DNA of 64,000 bases, from positions 22,091,922 to 22,155,921 of the forward strand of contig NC_053133.1 of NCBI RefSeq assembly GCF_010015445.1, in the 5' to 3' direction. Each line of letters begins with the position of its first letter. The stretch's first letter is position 1. Positions 1 to 11,559 of the stretch are shown piece after piece. The position numbers and the translations under genes are program-made. This DNA is from Perca fluviatilis (lineage: Eukaryota > Chordata > Actinopteri > Perciformes > Percidae). A model generated the notes under the pieces. It was not told where the DNA came from and did no database searches. It worked only from the letters and a program-made list of their open reading frames with translations.

Positions 1-340
1 GGGTGTCATACATATGGCACTTTATGAGATCAGTCTGGAAATACACAGATTTGAAACACATAACTCAAAGCTTCACAAGTTTTCATCGTGTTATGCACAC
101 TAAAACGTATGCTATTATACGAAAACTGGGAGACCTCCGACTGATCACGTGACATCGGCTACAGAGCTCCATGCTACAGAGCAACAGTTGCTGGCTGTTT
201 AAGCCGACGGGAAAGTTTGAGTTACCACTTTCATATCTGTCGATATAAGGCTCGCTAGCAGCCCATTAGCTTAGCTTAGCATAACAAGTGGAAACCAAGG
301 GAAAAAGCTGGCCTGGCTCTGTCCAAAGGTACTTGCCTAC
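1..340. repeat. Dispersed repeat fragments
   Basis: The first 50 bases (tgtcatacatatggcac, then gagatcagtctg) recur in diverged form at 5985-6020, so they are the end of a dispersed family. Bases 255-337 read on the minus strand as a text (TTTGGACAGAGCCAGGC, later ATGCTAAGCTAAGCTAA) that reappears on the plus strand at 49425-49500. No coding potential was seen. Confidence 0.55.
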
Positions 341-616
341 CAGAACCCTCTCTAAAGCTCACTAACTAACACATGATATGTCATTTTTTTAATCTGTACA
401 CAAACAGAAGTGTAAAAATGACACGTTTTCTATTTGTCAAGTATTTTATTTATCTGGTCAAAGGGACACGTCAAATGTGTTGTCTATAATGCATCATTTA
501 CATCGCCTTCGAGTTCACTCTTTCTTGTTGTCTTAATTTTGCTACCTTTTGCTGCTTAATAGTCAGCAGTACTCTCTGCAAATGGAAAATGTATTTCCTC
601 ATCACCACACCTGTGG

Positions 617-618
<2 letters not shown>

Positions 619-682
<64 letters not shown>
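619..682. repeat. (TG)n microsatellite
   Basis: Uninterrupted TG dinucleotide run of about 32 units. The open frames across it on both strands are repeat translations (Cys-Val or His-Thr) and are not genes. Confidence 0.97.
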
Positions 683-683
<1 letters not shown>

Positions 684-822
684 TGGCAGAACATGATACA
701 ACCAATATGGAAACCACTTTATTAAAAACAGTGCCATTAACACAGGATGCCTTTTCCTTCCTTGCACCAAAGACATTCAGTACACTTCTATATCATTTCA
801 AACTGCCTGAAGACATGTGATT

Positions 823-1275
823 ATTGAAAGCTGTTTCAATTGTCTTTATCACCGCACTTTTTACGTATGTAATTAGGTTTTTGCGTCATACGTCGGTACT
901 TATATCCAGTCAAGATGGAATAATTGCAGTTGTTAAAGTTACTTTGAATGTGACAGTGAATGTTCGCCTGCATGAGTAACAACAGTAGAAGCAATTACAG
1001 GTATACTGCATTGAAATAAAAAGTCAGGTGTTAGAAATGTCACAATAGAGGGAGTCAACCGTGTTGACGTGGGAAATTTGGTCATCTATTGAAAGTTGTT
1101 TTTATCATTGTTTTTTTAATTAATGTCTTCATCACATTGCTCTTGAGTTTTCTTTGTTCCCACATCTGTATGTAATTAGGTTTGTGCGTCAAACGTCCAT
1201 ATAGTCAGTCAATATGGGGTAAGGAAGATTGAGATGACTTGTGACAGTGCCAATGTTTGCCTGGATGACGACAGA
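823..1275. repeat. Diverged tandem duplication, about 260-bp period
   Basis: Two segments share ordered blocks: 'ttgaaag.tgtttt', 'tatgtaattaggttt.tgcgtca', 'agtca.tatgg', then 'tgacagtg..aatgtt.gcctg.atga'. The first copy covers roughly 823-990 and the second 1088-1275. It is non-coding. The rest of 1280-2430 shows nothing recognisable apart from short A/T runs. Confidence 0.55.
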
Positions 1276-2429
1276 AGTGTAATTTACTGTCAGCTAAAAG
1301 GTCATAAGACAGCAGTATGACAGCTTCTTATTCTGTTTTACGGGACAAAATATCCTGTTTGTGACCATTTGAGCTTCTTCTATAGGCCAAAAATATGTAC
1401 ACAGAAATCCCTTTTCAATGAGCCCTTTTAAATTAGTGTTATAACATAATGTAAAACTAAAAAACAAAACAGGTGAATTTGTAATTAATAATATAGGCCT
1501 CCATTGTTCTGCGATAGTCCATTCTGTAAAATTAGTACATTTACTTTTTGTACTTTAAGTATATGTTGATACCATACCTTACTTTTACTGAAGTAAAACG
1601 TTGAATGCATAATCTGAGTAGGCCTACTTCTTCCACCACTGTATTTTACACAATAGTTTATGTCTTTTTCCAGAGCAACTTGAATTACCGATGAGCAGAT
1701 ACCTTTCGTAAGTAAGACTCGGTTTGTAACAGAAGACAAATAGTGACAGAGACTGGTTGTCAAGTTTGTGGTCTGGATCTTCAGATTTTGGCTCTCCTGT
1801 GTTGTTGTCTGTGGTTTCTCACTCCCTTATTGCTGCTGGATCACAGAAAACGGGTCAGCCTGAATTGCAGTGACAGGTAGCAGCACATTGTGTAGTTTAT
1901 AGTTTCATAGATTTTTGTGTGTGTGCTTTCAGGAAGGTGTCAGGTTGAACAAAAAAAAAATGCTTTGTTTTTGTAAGCTTGATGCCATTTTGAATATCTT
2001 GTCTATTGTGTGTGTGCTAATACATCTGCACTTAGATAATCCCACGTGGCTGTTCTAATTGTAAGAACTGCTTTAATTTTAAGGTTCCCTAACTTTCCCG
2101 CAGATATGTAAACCAACTGTTTAAAGGAAAACATCACTTAAACTGTAGTATTTCCATTTAATTTAGTTTTATTTTTTTTATTTTTTTTTGTATTAACGTA
2201 TATTGCCTACCCATACAAGACTGTAATTGACCCTTATCTCCGTGCCCCCTTAGTTACTGTGGCTATTCCAGTCTAGCTTTCTGTTCACATATGGTACATA
2301 TGCAGTCTACAATAGTTATTGATACAATTGGTCCTTAGTTGTAGACAGAGACAAGCAAGCAACTCTGGGGCTAAAGCTAACAAATCCCAGGCAAAAAGTC
2401 AGCATCCTCGCCAGTGGTTGATTTAGAAG

Positions 2430-3560
2430 ATGTACATAAATGCAAAGCATTGTTCTTCTTTTGTGGAGCTAGTTAGCATGATAAGGCTTTAAGGATAAGG
2501 ACTAATGATGTGTTGTGTGGCAAACGTAATGCTATCTCAGATAACGCTGGTTGGTTGGAGTGTAAACTCACCCAAAATCCAAGCAGGCCAGAGCTGCTAA
2601 CGTTACTCCAAAGCTGGTCTGCGGAAAGCCTTTCCACTCCCTATTCAGCCCCATTGTACCGAGTTTGGTTGCAGTTCCACCAGAGTTCCACTGGGGGTGA
2701 TCGCAGGCGAGTGCAAAATGAATGGGACTCTATGGAGCTAGACAGCTAAATGTGTCTCTTTCGCCTGATTGTTGTTGAGAAATCTCAGATTTGACTGTAG
2801 TTTTTGCAAGTTCAACATGGATTACAGGTCGAAAGTTGAATGACCGAGTATAGCCTTTTGATTTCTTACAGGTTGAGTCGTTGTTGCCCATAACACGCTA
2901 GCATTCTGCTAATGAATGCTGATTGGTCAGTGAAGGACTGATTACGATCGGAGATCCTGCTTGACGGCATCCGAAGCAGAACTTGAATGTCAGAGTAAAT
3001 ATTTCGGCGTGGTATTTCAAAACATTATCAAACCTCTTTCTAGCACGTGTATTGACAGTGAGAGCCTAACCTGTTAGTTGTGTTGTCGATGCCTCGAGAG
3101 AAAAAAGGAAACGACTCAGATCTGCTGTAAAGCAGTATCTCTGGCCATATATGTGTATGACGTCATTGACATTTTAAAAGGCTTTTTAAAACAAAAAAGC
3201 CACTTTAAAAAAATCTATTTGTGTGTATTTTCTTAGCCTCCCCTTTCGAATGCAACATTCAAATTACTAGATAAGCAATTATATCCTGAGAAAAGTGGAT
3301 TTTGAGGGGTATAGCTCCATAGAGTCCCATTCATTCTGCACTGGCCTGTGACCTATATGGATCAAGAGTGGAACTGCTCAAACAGTTGGAACAGTTCAGA
3401 AGCCGGAAGTAACGAGAGAGTGAAACTTCTTCGCATATTTGAAATTCTTTGGTTACTCTAAACTCTGATAGCATTAAGGACCAGTTGTTTCACATTGGTA
3501 CATTACTACGTAGTGGATGTTTTAGGTGAACAATTGGTTCCTATACTGTAGGACGCTAGT
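2430..3560. repeat. Repeat with internal inverted arms (transposon-like)
   Basis: A roughly 45-base segment at 2695-2740 (aatgaatgggactctatgga) is repeated in inverted orientation at 3308-3355, with about 570 bases between. Further inverted matches (gcagttccac) lie outside these arms. This suggests a degraded inverted-repeat element. No transposase reading frame was seen. The short frame at 2510-2749 lies within an arm and does not resemble a known protein. Confidence 0.45.
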
Positions 3561-3770
3561 TAGCCAGACATGGTAATGATTGCAACCTACATTAGAGCAA
3601 ATAAACACATATGCACAATTTTGCGCTTGTGTTTTGGAAAGGCACCACCCTGCAACTCGCTTTAGATGCAGAGTTTGGCTTTTATACAGCCCCATTCACA
3701 ATGCTTCGACAATTGAAACCTTGACAGGCCTGCTGTGCCTAGTCAAAGATCCATCTCTGGCCTAGTTATG

Positions 3771-4990
3771 GTTGCTAAGCTATGATTGGACAATCAGTGT
3801 TTGAGGGAGGGCTTTAAGGAACACATTTGGCGACGTTTCCACTTTATGACACTTGGAAGAGAGACAGAAATAACAAAAAGTTGCATTACTTTTTGGAAGT
3901 GAATCAACCTCAGTCATATCACTTTGGAAACTTGGATCATTGTGAGGAAGTCTGGTAAAAATGGAAGCTGATAATTGCAAATTTGAAACAAAGGCCACAA
4001 GGACAGCCATGTTCAAGAAATCATAATTTATACCACATACACAAGAAGAGAAAGGACAAAGCAGGAAACATAATCTTACATTGCATTAATGCTGCCCTTG
4101 GGTGATCCGCTTCTTTTCTTTTTACAATGGAGTTCACAGCATTGACTTTGGAGAAAGCTGAACAACAGCCATGATGCCCTTAACACAAACAGGCACACAC
4201 AGGTAGAATAGTCATATGATATTTTAATCAAGCCAATTTTGGCAGGCTCCTTCCAATTCTTTAGATAAAATCTTGAGGGTTGTTGGCTCATATTTTTGAG
4301 GGGTAGTTTGTGGTTAATGTTGCAAGTTGTCAGGGCCTTGCTGTGTTTTGGATGAACAAAATACTAATGAGATAAGAGTGATATGAAATACCGTGTGACA
4401 GCCTGCAAGCTTTATTAGAGTCATAAAGAAAGACTACATCTTGTGAGCTCAATTTTCATAACAAGATCCAAGTCTAAAAAATATCCAATAGGAATTCAGC
4501 AAAAATAAAGTTTGTGTTGGACCAACCTCAAACCCTAACCTCATGTACAGTATAAGCTACTACTTAAGCTAGATGAGGATAATACTGCATGGGGACATTT
4601 TTGGAAACAGATTTTTCACGGGCAGTTTTGTAGAAATCTAACATCTTAGAAGAGACTCTGTATTTCAAGTCTGCAATGATTTTTTCACAAAGGGCAAAGT
4701 AGCCAACTGTAAACATAACATTGACATATTTATCACCGTGTAGAGCGGATATGGCTAATTTGTTAGACCTGTGTTATTATGGATCCCACCTGGTTTCTTG
4801 GCAGGACCCGCCCTACGAAGCAGCCCAATTTGATTGAGGTTAGGCTTTGACCTCGAGTAGTTAAGGTTAGGAGAGCCGACTGGTCAGGGGATAGGACCTG
4901 AACAAATCGGGTTCCGTTACCTCGCGCAAGCTGACGCCTGACGAAGAGCGGGTCTTACCTAGAACTTCAGTGGGTTCCATTTTATCGCGT
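3771..4990. other. Unrecognised non-coding stretch
   Basis: No gene was recognised. The part from about 4780 to 4975 is richer in GC, with repeated 'ggttagg' and 'cgaagagcggg' text, and looks like a fragment of a dispersed element, but no ends could be defined. Confidence 0.4.
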
Positions 4991-4994
4991 TAGA

Positions 4995-5445
4995 CCTATA
5001 ATCTTCCCATTCTCTCTAAGATCCTTGAGAAGGTAGTGGCTAATCAGTTGGGTGACTACCTACATTAGAATATTAGAATTAGAATTAAGGTAATCATTAT
5101 TCATGGAAATCATAGCAAAAATGACAAATTACCTTCTAATTGCTACAGACAAAGGACTTGTCTCTGTAATTGTCTTATTAGATCTTAGTGCTGCATATTG
5201 ACCATCACATCCTGAGACTGGAGCATTTAATTGGCATTAAAGGAACCGCACTCAGCTGGTTTAAGTCCTATTTGTCAGATAGTTCTCACTTGGACCAATT
5301 CTATTCACCTTATATATGCTTCTTCAAGGCAATATTATTAGGAAACACTATATTAACCGGTGACCAACCAGGAGACAGCAATCAGCTCTGCCGGACCAAT
5401 CCGGTCTTCACACCTGTTCTTCATTATCTGTGTACCTGTAACTGA
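4995..5445 (+). pseudogene. LINE reverse transcriptase fragment (L2/Rex-like)
   Basis: Plus-strand frames contain reverse-transcriptase blocks in the expected order. 'LPILSKILEKVV' at about 5003-5040 corresponds to the 'YRPISNLPFLSKILEK' region. 'GLVSVIVLLDLSAA' at about 5155-5200 covers the first Asp-containing block A. 'HHILRLEHLIGIKGTALSWF' at 5205-5265 follows it. A stop codon right after the Asp block and frame breaks make it non-functional, and the YADD block is missing. It is a decayed non-LTR retrotransposon piece related to the longer copy at 15181-19680 but on the opposite strand. Confidence 0.75.
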
Positions 5446-5515
5446 TAGTGCAGGGCAAAACAAATTACAAAATATGACCTCCAAAATGACATTGCATGAT
5501 AGGGAGCTGTAAATC

Positions 5516-5517
<2 letters not shown>

Positions 5518-5553
<36 letters not shown>

Positions 5554-5567
5554 TATTATTATATTAT
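5518..5567. repeat. (ATT)n microsatellite
   Basis: About 16 units of ATT with two single-base interruptions, next to the LINE fragment. Confidence 0.95.
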
Positions 5568-5645
5568 CACAAGCAAATGGGAGTTGAGCCAATCATGCAG
5601 TTGGGTTGAACAACCGAGAAATTGTCTTCAAATTCCTCTGTGGTT

Positions 5646-6030
5646 GTGATCAACGACCCTATTAACCCTATCATGACTTCGCGTAAACATACACGCCCAC
5701 TTTCTTTCTCAGCAGACATAAACATAAACCCCACGTGGCGTGTTATCGCCTTTTCTTCGCGAGAAGAAAGCGACAGTTGAGTTTAGGAAAAAAACAACGG
5801 GGTTGGCTTTAGTGAAAGAAGAAAGTGACGCAGATTTTCGCCCTTTCATACTAATCGCTACGCTGTAAATTCACACGCAATCGCAAGGTAATGTAAGTCA
5901 ACGGAGGCCAAACTGCGTTGATATACACGCTAAAAAGCGAGTATGCGTCTTGATAACACGCCAATAATGGCATACGAATTGGCGTGTCATACATACGCCA
6001 TTTCATGAGATCAGTCTGTAACGTTCCTGC
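5646..6030. repeat. Dispersed repeat related to the window's first bases
   Basis: The stretch is rich in 'gcgtgt', 'acacgc' and 'tacgcc' words and ends with 'ggcgtgtcatacatacgcc', matching the window start in diverged form. No protein-coding potential was seen. Its exact ends and class are unknown. Confidence 0.5.
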
Positions 6031-7405
6031 AGATTTATCACACACAGTAAGTTAGTCATTTAAACCTGACTCTCTATGTCTGTAGGAATAGAAAAAACTG
6101 CTTCAGCATGCAATATGGCAAGACATTACTCCAACACATAGAGATCAAGTAGATCTGATAAATCAGCAAGAATATGTACTTTAATGTGCAGAAACGAACA
6201 CATATGGACCATATCCATATCATTCTGCAATAATTTTAATAATTTTAATTCTAAAAAAAGTAATTACCTGCTGCCTGAACAGCCACGCAAAGAATAGCCA
6301 GCAGTAGACTAGAGAGCAGCTTCATTTCACCAGAGACAAGGAGGTGTGGAGCCTGCTGAATGATTACGGGAATAGCTGTAAGGGTTAGTTGGTTGAGTAT
6401 TGTTGTGGATACTCATGGGCTTCACTACCGGGAATAGAGATCTCAGAGGGAGGGCTGAACTGCACTTTTTGCTGTTTGTTTGTGTATTTGGTTACACAGC
6501 AGGTATTTTCCATTTTTATGTTTGTGTGTGGATTGAGCAGATTAAATTTCCTTCACAACATTCGTGGGAGTGAATACATTTTATTTTGATGCAATAACTG
6601 TAATAATTTTTTCAAATGGCCAACAAAAAAACAAAAAAAAACAAATTCAGACAAACATTTCATATCAGACTGCATTTGAACACTTAATGGTTAACTGACA
6701 GTCATCTGTTGGCCAAGCAAATGCCATTAGGATCAAAGTTTATTTTCCCAGCCTGGTCACGTGATGTGATTTCCAGCTACGTAACCTTAGATCAAAGCTC
6801 ATATACCTCAAAGCTTTTTATTTATCTGGTGATAATAAACTGTAGAGGAAGCTGTGGAGATCAAACCAGGTTTCTATTTCCATGGATGCTATCTTGTAGG
6901 CTAATTGAAAAGCTTTAAGTCTTGACTTAATTTCTTTTTAGTAAGGAATGTCGTAACTAACATTTCTGCAAATTAATTTCAGGTGTCTTGAGAATCATTT
7001 TCACACTCTCACCCAAAATTCAACCTCACATATTTGGTATCTTCAGAAACTTTGGGATATATACAAAGTTCTGTGGGTTTGAACAATGTTTGGACGCAAA
7101 ACACAAGTTTGAAATTAGTTTTTGAGCTGCAATAGTTGATTTTCGTAAGATATCATACAAACTTGTTGATGAGAATTGAGAATACATTGACACATCACAT
7201 TATTTACAAACTATATCTTCCTAAAGTTATATTAGTAAAAAAGATTGCTTATTTTCACATAAGGCGGACACAAAACAACATTATCATGCATTTAGAGTCA
7301 TGTTTTTGTGACCTGGAGAATATAAGGCCAATATTCATCTTTTTTGGCCTCCACAAGCTGAGAAAAATATCTGGATCTTTAGCTGCTAAATGCTATGTGG
7401 TGCCA
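6031..7405. other. Unrecognised non-coding stretch
   Basis: AT-rich sequence with only short open frames (60-90 codons) that lack codon structure or recognisable domains. No gene, RNA or defined repeat could be supported. Confidence 0.4.
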
Positions 7406-7870
7406 TGACATTACATTACATGTCATTTAGCTGACAGTTTTATCCAAAGCGACTTCCAATTAAGTGCTTTCAACCTTGAAGGTACATACTCCGGACAGCA
7501 AGATTTGCAAGTACATTAGCTTAAACTGTAAATTCTTTCTTCTTTTTTTTTGTCCATGGTGCAGTCAGAAGAGATGTGTTTTTAGCCTGTGGCAGAAGAT
7601 GTGTAGGCTTTCGGCTGTCCTGATGTCAATAGGGAGCACCTTCCACCATTTAGGAGCCAGGACAGCAAACGGTCGTGATTTCGTTGAGTGATTAGGTGTC
7701 CCTCGCTGTGCGGGGGCAGCAAGCAGGTTGGCTGATGCAGAGTGGATGGGTTGGGGTGTAAGGTTTGACCATGTCCTGGATGTAAGCTGGGATTTATCCG
7801 TTCTTGGCCCTGTGTGCAAGTACCAGTGTCTTGAAGCGGATGCGGCCAGAAGCTGGTAACCAGTGGAGGG
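7406..7870 (-). pseudogene. LINE 3' end (reverse transcriptase C-terminus)
   Basis: On the minus strand the frame at 7565-7819 ends with 'WWKVLPIDIRTAESLHIFCH' followed by RLKTHLF. This matches the typical C-terminal text of fish non-LTR retrotransposons of the L2/Rex type (W..LP..IR.A.S...F...LKTHLF). Downstream (7406-7460) lies the widely dispersed 'catttagctgacagttttat' and 'ccaaagcgacttcca' tail of such elements. Only the 3' end is present, so it is a dead 5'-truncated copy. The bases from 7870 to 8405 show no recognisable feature. Confidence 0.7.
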
Positions 7871-9601
7871 AGCAGAGTAGCGATCTAGTGTTACAGGTTC
7901 ACAGCAGTCTGGGTGGGGACTACCACAGAGTTGTCAATTGTTATAGTAAGGTCCTGGGTAGGTTCAGCTTCAGATGGTGTGTGGGATACGTAATGGACAG
8001 ATGGTAGTGGACAGACATGGTACATTGGTTTATGAGAACTATTTTGCTGCTGCTGCAATCAAAGTTGATGAGAGCTGAAATGGGGAGTCGCAAAACTAAA
8101 ATAATTTTGCTAAGATTTTACATACAGCTAAGGGCTTTACAGGTTTTTTTTTCATTACGAAACAACCCATTTCACATACACACAGCCATTTGATCCATTA
8201 CATAAAAAGTGCAGCTCAAATTGATTACTTTACTTTTCCTTATAACGCAAATTAAGCAAGGTTCTTTTTTATTTTTTATGTCTATGTTGTCTTGTGTGTA
8301 ATCTGACCTAGAATACGGAAGCAGCTCCAGTGTCACACGGATTGTGCAAACATCCTTGGCTGATGACATTCTTTATGCCATTACACCAAAACAAAAGGTA
8401 AGATTATAGCCTTGGACCCATGAGGTGAACTGAGGGTGTGTTTTACACCTGTTGCACTAAAGCTTTGTTATCTATATGACAAAACAAGGTAATAGCGGCT
8501 CAGACGTCAGCATTGCAAACAAAAGTTCACATTCCTGGACAGTCCCTCTTTCATAATGTTTACTATTTTAAGTACGTCTTAGCACTATTTTTAGCTCCTA
8601 AAAGGCTGTGGTATAAAAATAGATTGCAAACTCTAGGTTACCTTGTGCAAGAAGAGCTCACATGACAAAATCAGGTCCTAATGTTCTCTGGAGTTTGTAC
8701 GTTTTATTTCTTATTCACTTTTTTTGATTGAGTTTAGCAGGAATAAAAGATGCTATTATCCTTAAATGCTTCAATTGTGAGGGGATGATTTTCTATAAGG
8801 AGTTGATGATTAACTGGGGATTTTTGAGAAGAAATTTCCTCGATACTGTGAAATGATATGAAAATACAGAGGTTGGGCCACACAAAGTCATGTCTGAGGC
8901 CAGAGAAAAAGTAGGAATACTGTAGATCTTACCCCAACATGTGGTAACATAATGATCAATCTCAAAGAGCATCAAACCCACTTTTTGACATACAGGACAG
9001 TAAAGGAAATGATAAACTCGTTTCATAGAAGGTCTTTTCATAGGGCAAGACAGTACTGAACTGCATGTATAGACTTTTTTTTTTATGCATATACCGGTAC
9101 GTACATCACGGCCTTTTGAGGCAAAATCTGACTTATTGCCTCAAGTGATGTCACTTGAGTCAGCGTCAGTTGGGGCTAAAGACTACATGTTTGAATGAAA
9201 GAATTTGGGTGTGGAGTTACAAAGAGTCTATATTCGTCAAAGTAAAATAACAAAAAAAAAGTATTGTTTTGGTGTCGAAACTCAGGTATTTTATCGGCAA
9301 TAGTACATTTCATGTATTGTCTTCCTGGTCAACTCTTAAACTGCAGTGTAAGCACTGACTGTAAAACAAACAGGCATGATTTATAATATCAACATTTCAG
9401 AGGAAAGCCAGATGAAAGTCCACAAAGAATGTGACGCTTATAGTTATCTCCTCAGCCATCATCAATAAAGTCCCTTATCTGTCATTTCAGGACGCAAACT
9501 AACCGACTGTATCAAAGGCCTTCTTCCTGCAGTAAAACAATTATGTGCTATTACATTTGGTATTTCAACACACTTTGAACCTTTTGTGGTGCAAACCGTG
9601 T

Positions 9602-9880
9602 TAAAGGTCCCATGTCATGCTCATTTTCGGGTTCTTACTTGTGTTTTGGGTTTCCACTAGAATATGTAGACATGCTTTAATAAAAAATAAAAAAAATACC
9701 GTCTGAATATACTGAAATGCTCTGTTTTAGCGCCTGTCTCTTTAAGCCCTCGCATAGGCAGCGATTTAAGGATTTGCATGCCAAAAGTGCACAATTTGTG
9801 CCTGAAAAGTGAACATCTTTTTAGACATCTGTTACAGATTTCACTTTAATGCATGTCTATATTTCACCCTCAGACTTTTG
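9602..9880 (+). mobile_element. TTAA-flanked MITE fragment
   Basis: It starts TTAA followed by AGGTCCCATGTCATGCTC, a left end of the kind seen in several TTAA-target miniature elements in this window. No matching right terminus (inverted CATGGGACCT next to TTAA) was found within 1 kb, so the copy is truncated. It lies in the part of copy A that is absent from copy B. Confidence 0.5.
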
Positions 9881-10347
9881 TGCCGAGAGATTACGATTAT
9901 TTCGTTGTCTGGGTTTTTTGGTTTTCTGTTGCTACGGATTAAAAGTGTATGCAAGTTGTAGTGTACCTGAGTTTATATTCACGTACATTCTTAGACGGTT
10001 TGATGATTTGTCCGTTTATTATTAAGAGGATTGTGTTTTCTGGATTTTGGGTTTTCTGTGTTGTCTTGCTGTGTTCCTGAGCTGCCTTTCCCTCCTCTGG
10101 CCCATCTACCCACCTGCTCTGAATCATCCTCGTTAATCCTTCCCTGATCCCAAAGTTTTCCCCAACCAATCAACTCACTGCTTGTTCTCCTGCCTACTCA
10201 CCTCCTTCCCCTCATCTGAACTTCTCCGCCCTTCTCTCCAGCTGCACTTCATCGCCTCGTCAGATTAGTTTTCAGTTCAGCCTTTGTTGGATTTTTTTGG
10301 TTTTGTTCTGCTTAGACCAGTTTTGCCTTGCCTGCACATCACATTAA

Positions 10348-10616
10348 AGGGGATCTTTGCAGGTTTTTTTTTAGCTTAATTTACCTTAACTGAACAGCTT
10401 TGGAGTCATTGGAATGGTTATGTGATTTTTTTCGAGTTGAATGGTGGTTGTCTCGCTTCCCCTAGCGCCTGTGAGCAGAAAAATCACCCTTGCAACGTTG
10501 CGTGATATCAGGTCTCGCGATGTAACAAATTTTTTCACGGCACTGCACACATGCGGCCATTCAGGAACCGCTAAAAAGGTAGCGATGGAGTTTTTCACAC
10601 TATTGTCATGGCCTCT
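10348..10616. mobile_element. 269-bp MITE flanked by TTAA, with an empty site in the paralogous copy
   Basis: The left junction reads cacatcaca-TTAA-AGGGGATC and the right junction GGCCTCT-TTAA-ataaagag. The paralogous sequence at 13821-13840 reads cacatcacc-TTAA-atagagag with no insert. This identifies both ends and a TTAA target-site duplication. The terminal inverted repeat is short (AGGGG against AGAGG). TTAA targets are typical of the piggyBac and Kolobok superfamilies; which one supplied the transposase cannot be told. There is no coding capacity. Confidence 0.85.
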
Positions 10617-11559
10617 TTAAATAAAGAGTTTTCTTCAATGTCTTGTTGCCTGCACTCTCCCGCTCCACTCTTCATGACAGTGTAGTTCTTTAACCGCTGT
10701 TCTGACAATGGGTTTAAGTAACCCAGATGACTTAAACCCATTGAAACCTTGGACCCATGAGTTGAACTGAGGGTGTGTTTTACACCTATTGCACTACAGC
10801 TTTGTTATCTATATGACGAAACAAGGTAATAGCGGCTCAGACGTCAGCATTCACATTCCTGGACTCTTTCATAATGTTTACTATTTTAAGCACATGTCTT
10901 AGCACTATTTTTAGCTCCTAAAAGGCTGTGGTATAAAAATAGATTGCAAACTCTAGGTTACCTTGTGCAAGAAGAGCACACATGACAAAATCAGGTCAGA
11001 AAGTTATCTGGTGTTTGTACATGTTTTGTTTCTTATTCACTTTGATTGAGTTTAGCAGGAATAAAAGATGCTATTATCCTTAAATACTTCTATTATGGCA
11101 GGTTGACTTTCTATAAGGAGTTGTTGATTAACTGGGGATTTTTGAGGAGAAATTTCCTCGATACAACTGTGAAATGATATGAAAATACAGAGGTTGGGCC
11201 ACACAAAGTCATGTCTGAGGCCAGAGAAAAAGTAGGAATACTGTAGATCTAACCCCAACATGTGGTAACATAATGATCAATCTCAAAGAGCATCAAACAC
11301 ACTTTTTGACATACAGGACAGTAAAGGAAATGATGAACTTGTATCATGGAAGGTCTTTTCATAGGGCAAGACAGTACTGTACTGCATGTATAGACTTTTT
11401 TTTGTATGCATATACCATATGTACATAATGTGCATGTATGCAATTTCATTTATGATATGTATGTCGAGATGAATTTACATTGTTCTTAATGATTGGAGGG
11501 CAGATTTAATTTTAAAGTAATGCTGCCTGTGAAAAAAGTTGTATGAAGCCTTTTTAGGC

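Larger units (their letters stand above)
8410..10740. repeat. Tandem duplication, copy A
   Basis: Three ordered blocks are shared with 10747-13951. Block 1 is 8410-9110 against 10747-11410. Block 2 is 9119-9292 against 13497-13746 (starting at 'gcaaaatctgacttattgcc'). Block 3 is 10257-10735 against 13745-13945 (starting at 'cgtcagattagttttcag'). By eye the blocks are roughly 90-95 percent alike. Copy A carries about 965 extra bases (9293-10256) and a 269-bp element at 10348-10616 that copy B lacks. No gene was recognised in either copy. Block 3 resembles LTR-type sequence and may itself be a dispersed repeat. Confidence 0.85.

Noticed and set aside
498..820. Open frames of repeated Cys-Val or His-Thr (also near 17.5, 33.8, 36, 37, 43.6, 45.5, 50.4 and 60 kb)
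   Set aside because: They are translations of CA/TG microsatellites that happen to lack stops in some frames; the flanks have no coding features.
7565..7819. 84-codon minus frame as a cellular gene
   Set aside because: Its C-terminal text is the standard end of a LINE reverse-transcriptase protein.
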